Source: Oscillatoriophycideae cyanobacterium NC_groundwater_1537_Pr4_S-0.65um_50_18
GTDB taxonomy: Bacteria; Cyanobacteriota; Cyanobacteriia; Elainellales; Elainellaceae
Direction of reading: 5' to 3'
Length of the DNA: 64,000 nucleotides
Assembly (NCBI GenBank): GCA_016208305.1
Contig: JACQYI010000033.1
Coordinates: 124,001 to 188,000, forward strand
The notes beneath the pieces were generated by a model. The model saw nothing but the letters and a program-made list of their open reading frames with translations, searched no databases and had not been told where the DNA came from. Positions 61,372 to 64,000 of this stretch are shown piece by piece (the first letter of the stretch is position 1; every line of letters starts with the position of its first letter). A program made the position numbers and the translations under genes.

Positions 61372-64000
61372 ATGGAAATTCTTTCGGTGACGCTGAAGAA
61401 CTTTAAATCTCATAGCGATCGCCATTTTGCCTTTCAGCCTGGAACTAACGCCATTTGTGGTGAGAACGGAGCCGGAAAGACGAGTATTTTAGAAGCGATC
61501 GCCTGGGCTATGTTCAATCACCGGGGCGGTTACAACAAAGAGGATTTGATTCGCAATGGCTCGAATAGCGCCCAGGTGACGGTCGCGTTCATTTCTAACC
61601 GCGATGGGCGTACCTATGAGGTGCAGCGCTGCACGACCAAAGGCTATACGCTATATGATCCGCAATTGGATACGAAGCTAGATTATAAGCATATTGAAGA
61701 TGAGGTTTTGCCCTGGCTGCGGCAACAGTTGGGTGTAGCCCCTGGAACCGATTTAGCGCGGCTGTTTGCCAATACGATCGGCGTTCCTCAGGGCATGTTT
61801 ACGGCAGATTTTTTACTGTCTTCAGAAAAGCGTAAGCCCATCTTCGATGCTGTCCTCAAGGTTGAGGAGTATCGGATGGCCAATCAGCAGATGTTGTCTC
61901 TAGAAAAGTACAGCAAAGCTGAATCTGAAAGCCTAGAACGATCGATCGCCCAATATGACGAAACCCTGCAAGACTGGGAATCATTGCGCGATCGCCGCCT
62001 ATTCATGAGCCGTGAAATTGCCGCTAGTGAGGCCGCCCTTTTGGCGTTTCAGACTGAGTTGGCAGCGCTGCAAGCCGAAAAAGAACGGCTAACGGCACAG
62101 GCGCAGCAGGTTCAGCAAACTTCGGCAAAACTGCAAACGTTGACGGCACAAATTGAAGGCAAGCAGCCTGCGATCGTCTTACTGGATCAGTCGGTGCAGC
62201 GCGCACAAGCAGCCGTGCAAATCTGTCAGGACAATCGAGAGAGCTATCAAGCCTATCTCCAGGCTGAAGCAGATCTGAAAACGCTAGATCAGCAGGCAAA
62301 GCAGCGGCAGGGAATTCTGCGTCAGCGAGAAACACAGCAAAAGACGTTAACTGATTTAATCACCCGAATGGCTAAGCTTGAGGTCAGGCGAGAAGCGCTA
62401 GACAAAGCCGCCACAGATTTGGAGCAGCTCCGGCCTCTGATTGCCCAGCAAGTAGAGCTAGAGCAGCAGCAGTTGAGCCTGATGGAGCAGCTTAACCAGC
62501 TGCAAGCTTTGAAGCCCGAACAGCAAAATCTGGTGCGGCAGATGGCCAAGATTCAGGCAGAGCAAACCCAACTCAGCCGCGAAATTGAACGCATCCGATC
62601 GCTAGAGTCTGCCATTAGCCAAATTCCTGACCTAGAGCAGAAGCGCGATCGCCTTCAGGAACAGCTCAGCCGCGTAGAAGCCGCCAAGCAGTTTGAAGCA
62701 GAGCTGCGGCAGTTGGTCAGCCAAGGGGAAGACCAGCGCGATCGACATCAATCTCAGGCTGAGCAAGCATTAGCCACGATTCAGGCCGTTCAGCAAACGG
62801 TGCCGCTGTTAGCAACGGCTGCTATAGAGGCAGCGCTGACGGCTATTCGTTCGGGGGTCAAACTCAACACAGACTTGCTCAATGCCCTCTGGCGAATTCT
62901 GGCGGATTTGTCAGAGCAGATTTCTGTGCCCAAGCTACAAGAGCAACTGCGCCACACCAAAGCTCAACTGGATGCCTTTTATCAGCAACGGGCAGAATTT
63001 GCCACGCTGAAGGCAAAACTTGCCCAGCAAACCCACTGGCAAACTGAAGCCGCTCAAATTCAGGAACGCATCGACCAAATTACCCTGGCGCTCAGCGCCG
63101 AACCCAACTGGCTGCAACAGCGATCGCAGCTCATTGCCGACCTGAATCAGCTCGCCAACCCTAAAGGGCAAGCACAGCTTCTAGAGCGAGATCTGAAACA
63201 AGCTGCCGCCCTTAGCGCCCAGCACTCTGCCTTGAAAGCTCAATGCACTACGCTAGAGGGAGCGATCGCCGCATTAGAGTCGCACCTAGCGCAGTTCGCC
63301 GAACTCGAAGACCAGATTGATCAGCAAAAGCAGTTCCGCCAAACGCATCAGCCCACCTACATGGTCTACATGCAGCACCGGAATGATGCTAATCAGTTCG
63401 CAAAGCTGCAAGCCGACTTGCAGTTGGCAACTGAGCAGCTCAGCCAGCTCAGTGCAGCGCAAAAGACGCTACAAATCGAGTATGAGCAGCTTAGCCAAAC
63501 CTATGATCCGCAGCAGTGGCAGCAAATTCAGACCCGCTATGAAGAAACCCGCAGCGAAGCCGATCGCCTGGCCGGAGGCTTGCCTCAGCAGAAAAAGCTG
63601 ATGGCACAGCTCGATAGCCAAATCGCCACGCTAGAAGCGGTTGCTGAGAAGCGCGATCGGGCACAGACCGATCTGAAGCAAAAAGAGAAAGTTCGTAAGT
63701 TTATCAGCTTTGCTCGTAAAGTCTACAAAGAAGCAGGGCCACGCATTACCGAACGGTATGTGCAAAGCATCTCCCGCGAAGCCGATCGCCTGTTTCGGGA
63801 GCTGCTCAACCGTCCCAATGTGGCATTGGAATGGACGCGAGACTACGAAATTATGGTGCAGGAAGGGGCACATAGTCGGCGCTTTATCAACCTGTCGGGG
63901 GGTGAGCAAATGTGTGCGGCATTGGCAGTCCGGCTGGCCTTGCTGCGGGTTTTGGCCGATATTGATATTGCTTTTTTTGACGAACCCACCACAAACATGG
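61372..64000 (+). CDS. sbcC: SbcC/Rad50-type AAA ATPase (C-terminus beyond the window)
   Basis: At least 876 residues from the ATG at 61372, running off the window. Walker A is CGENGAGKTSILEA (about 30), followed by a long coiled coil (about 180-790), then the ABC signature LSGGEQMCAALAVRLALL and Walker B DIDIAFFDEPTTNM at the edge. This is an SMC-like nuclease subunit, normally paired with SbcD/Mre11 for processing DNA hairpins and ends. No CxxC zinc hook is visible in the coiled coil; the middle reads KLNTDLLNALWRILAD. No sbcD lies upstream. A few tens of residues remain outside the window. Confidence 0.88.
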   Translation, partial: MEILSVTLKNFKSHSDRHFAFQPGTNAICGENGAGKTSILEAIAWAMFNHRGGYNKEDLIRNGSNSAQVTVAFISNRDGRTYEVQRCTTKGYTLYDPQLDTKLDYKHIEDEVLPWLRQQLGVAPGTDLARLFANTIGVPQGMFTADFLLSSEKRKPIFDAVLKVEEYRMANQQMLSLEKYSKAESESLERSIAQYDETLQDWESLRDRRLFMSREIAASEAALLAFQTELAALQAEKERLTAQAQQVQQTSAKLQTLTAQIEGKQPAIVLLDQSVQRAQAAVQICQDNRESYQAYLQAEADLKTLDQQAKQRQGILRQRETQQKTLTDLITRMAKLEVRREALDKAATDLEQLRPLIAQQVELEQQQLSLMEQLNQLQALKPEQQNLVRQMAKIQAEQTQLSREIERIRSLESAISQIPDLEQKRDRLQEQLSRVEAAKQFEAELRQLVSQGEDQRDRHQSQAEQALATIQAVQQTVPLLATAAIEAALTAIRSGVKLNTDLLNALWRILADLSEQISVPKLQEQLRHTKAQLDAFYQQRAEFATLKAKLAQQTHWQTEAAQIQERIDQITLALSAEPNWLQQRSQLIADLNQLANPKGQAQLLERDLKQAAALSAQHSALKAQCTTLEGAIAALESHLAQFAELEDQIDQQKQFRQTHQPTYMVYMQHRNDANQFAKLQADLQLATEQLSQLSAAQKTLQIEYEQLSQTYDPQQWQQIQTRYEETRSEADRLAGGLPQQKKLMAQLDSQIATLEAVAEKRDRAQTDLKQKEKVRKFISFARKVYKEAGPRITERYVQSISREADRLFRELLNRPNVALEWTRDYEIMVQEGAHSRRFINLSGGEQMCAALAVRLALLRVLADIDIAFFDEPTTNM

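Noticed and set aside
60680-61373. Minus-strand frames downstream of the MscS-CNBD gene
   Set aside because: They are antisense to the channel gene, the R2 repeat and the gene remnant, with no family features.

Overview
The window is chromosomal DNA from a cyanobacterium. GCGATCGC (HIP1) octamers are scattered through most of it. It also carries beta-carboxysome shell genes, the NdhF4/NdhD4 CO2-uptake NDH-1 subunits, PipX/PipY, a CURT/CAAD-type thylakoid protein, a tandem-GAF adenylate cyclase and a PatA-type regulator. By eye the base composition is near 50% GC, which with gene content would fit a filamentous Leptolyngbya-like lineage; this placement is inference. No tRNA, rRNA or CRISPR array was seen.

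Layout. 1-5.2 kb: a CO2-concentrating locus, with ccmK2-ccmK1-ccmL leaving the window on the minus strand, divergent from ndhF4-ndhD4. 5.4-19.5 kb: two clpB paralogues bracket leuC/leuD, a UDP-glucose dehydrogenase / UDP-xylose synthase pair, endonuclease V and an ammonium transporter. 19.8-31 kb: housekeeping genes (J-domain protein, der, ecfT-like, pipX-pipY, rlmN, a TerB/Mo-nitro_C protein, pilD, secD-secF, a Uma2 protein). 31-33.7 kb: an accessory islet without HIP1 sites. It holds a trypsin-like protease gene and an Mrr-like nuclease gene, each followed by an imperfect inverted repeat with the layout of an integron attC site. 33.7-38 kb: a zinc alcohol dehydrogenase, an Ig-like/RTX surface protein and a secreted Ser/Gly-rich protein. 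38-44.8 kb: purC and the outer-membrane cluster bamA-lpxC-fabZ-lpxA-lpxB. 45-54.7 kb: signalling genes (curT, a CyaB-type cyclase, a PATAN-REC regulator, a Ser/Thr kinase), a secreted protein and coaX. 55-64 kb: a glycogen-debranching-type enzyme, a cyclase gene overlapping an MscS channel gene with a cyclic-nucleotide-binding domain, a gene remnant, and most of an SbcC-type ATPase.

Several unannotated repeat families run through the intergenic DNA. R1 is a palindromic element at gene ends with compensatory stem changes. R2 is about 120-130 bp; one copy sits inside an R1 copy with an 11-bp flanking duplication, and another abuts a gene that has lost its 5' end. R3 is a hairpin element upstream of leuD and of the debranching-enzyme gene. 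There is also a 243-bp tandem-repeat element with 10-bp perfect terminal inverted repeats.

The strongest candidates for something undescribed are the attC-like cassette pair (protease plus nuclease) at 32.1-33.6 kb, and the cyclase/MscS-CNBD operon at 57.2-60.9 kb, where both the cyclase active site and the nucleotide pocket of the channel depart from the canonical residues.
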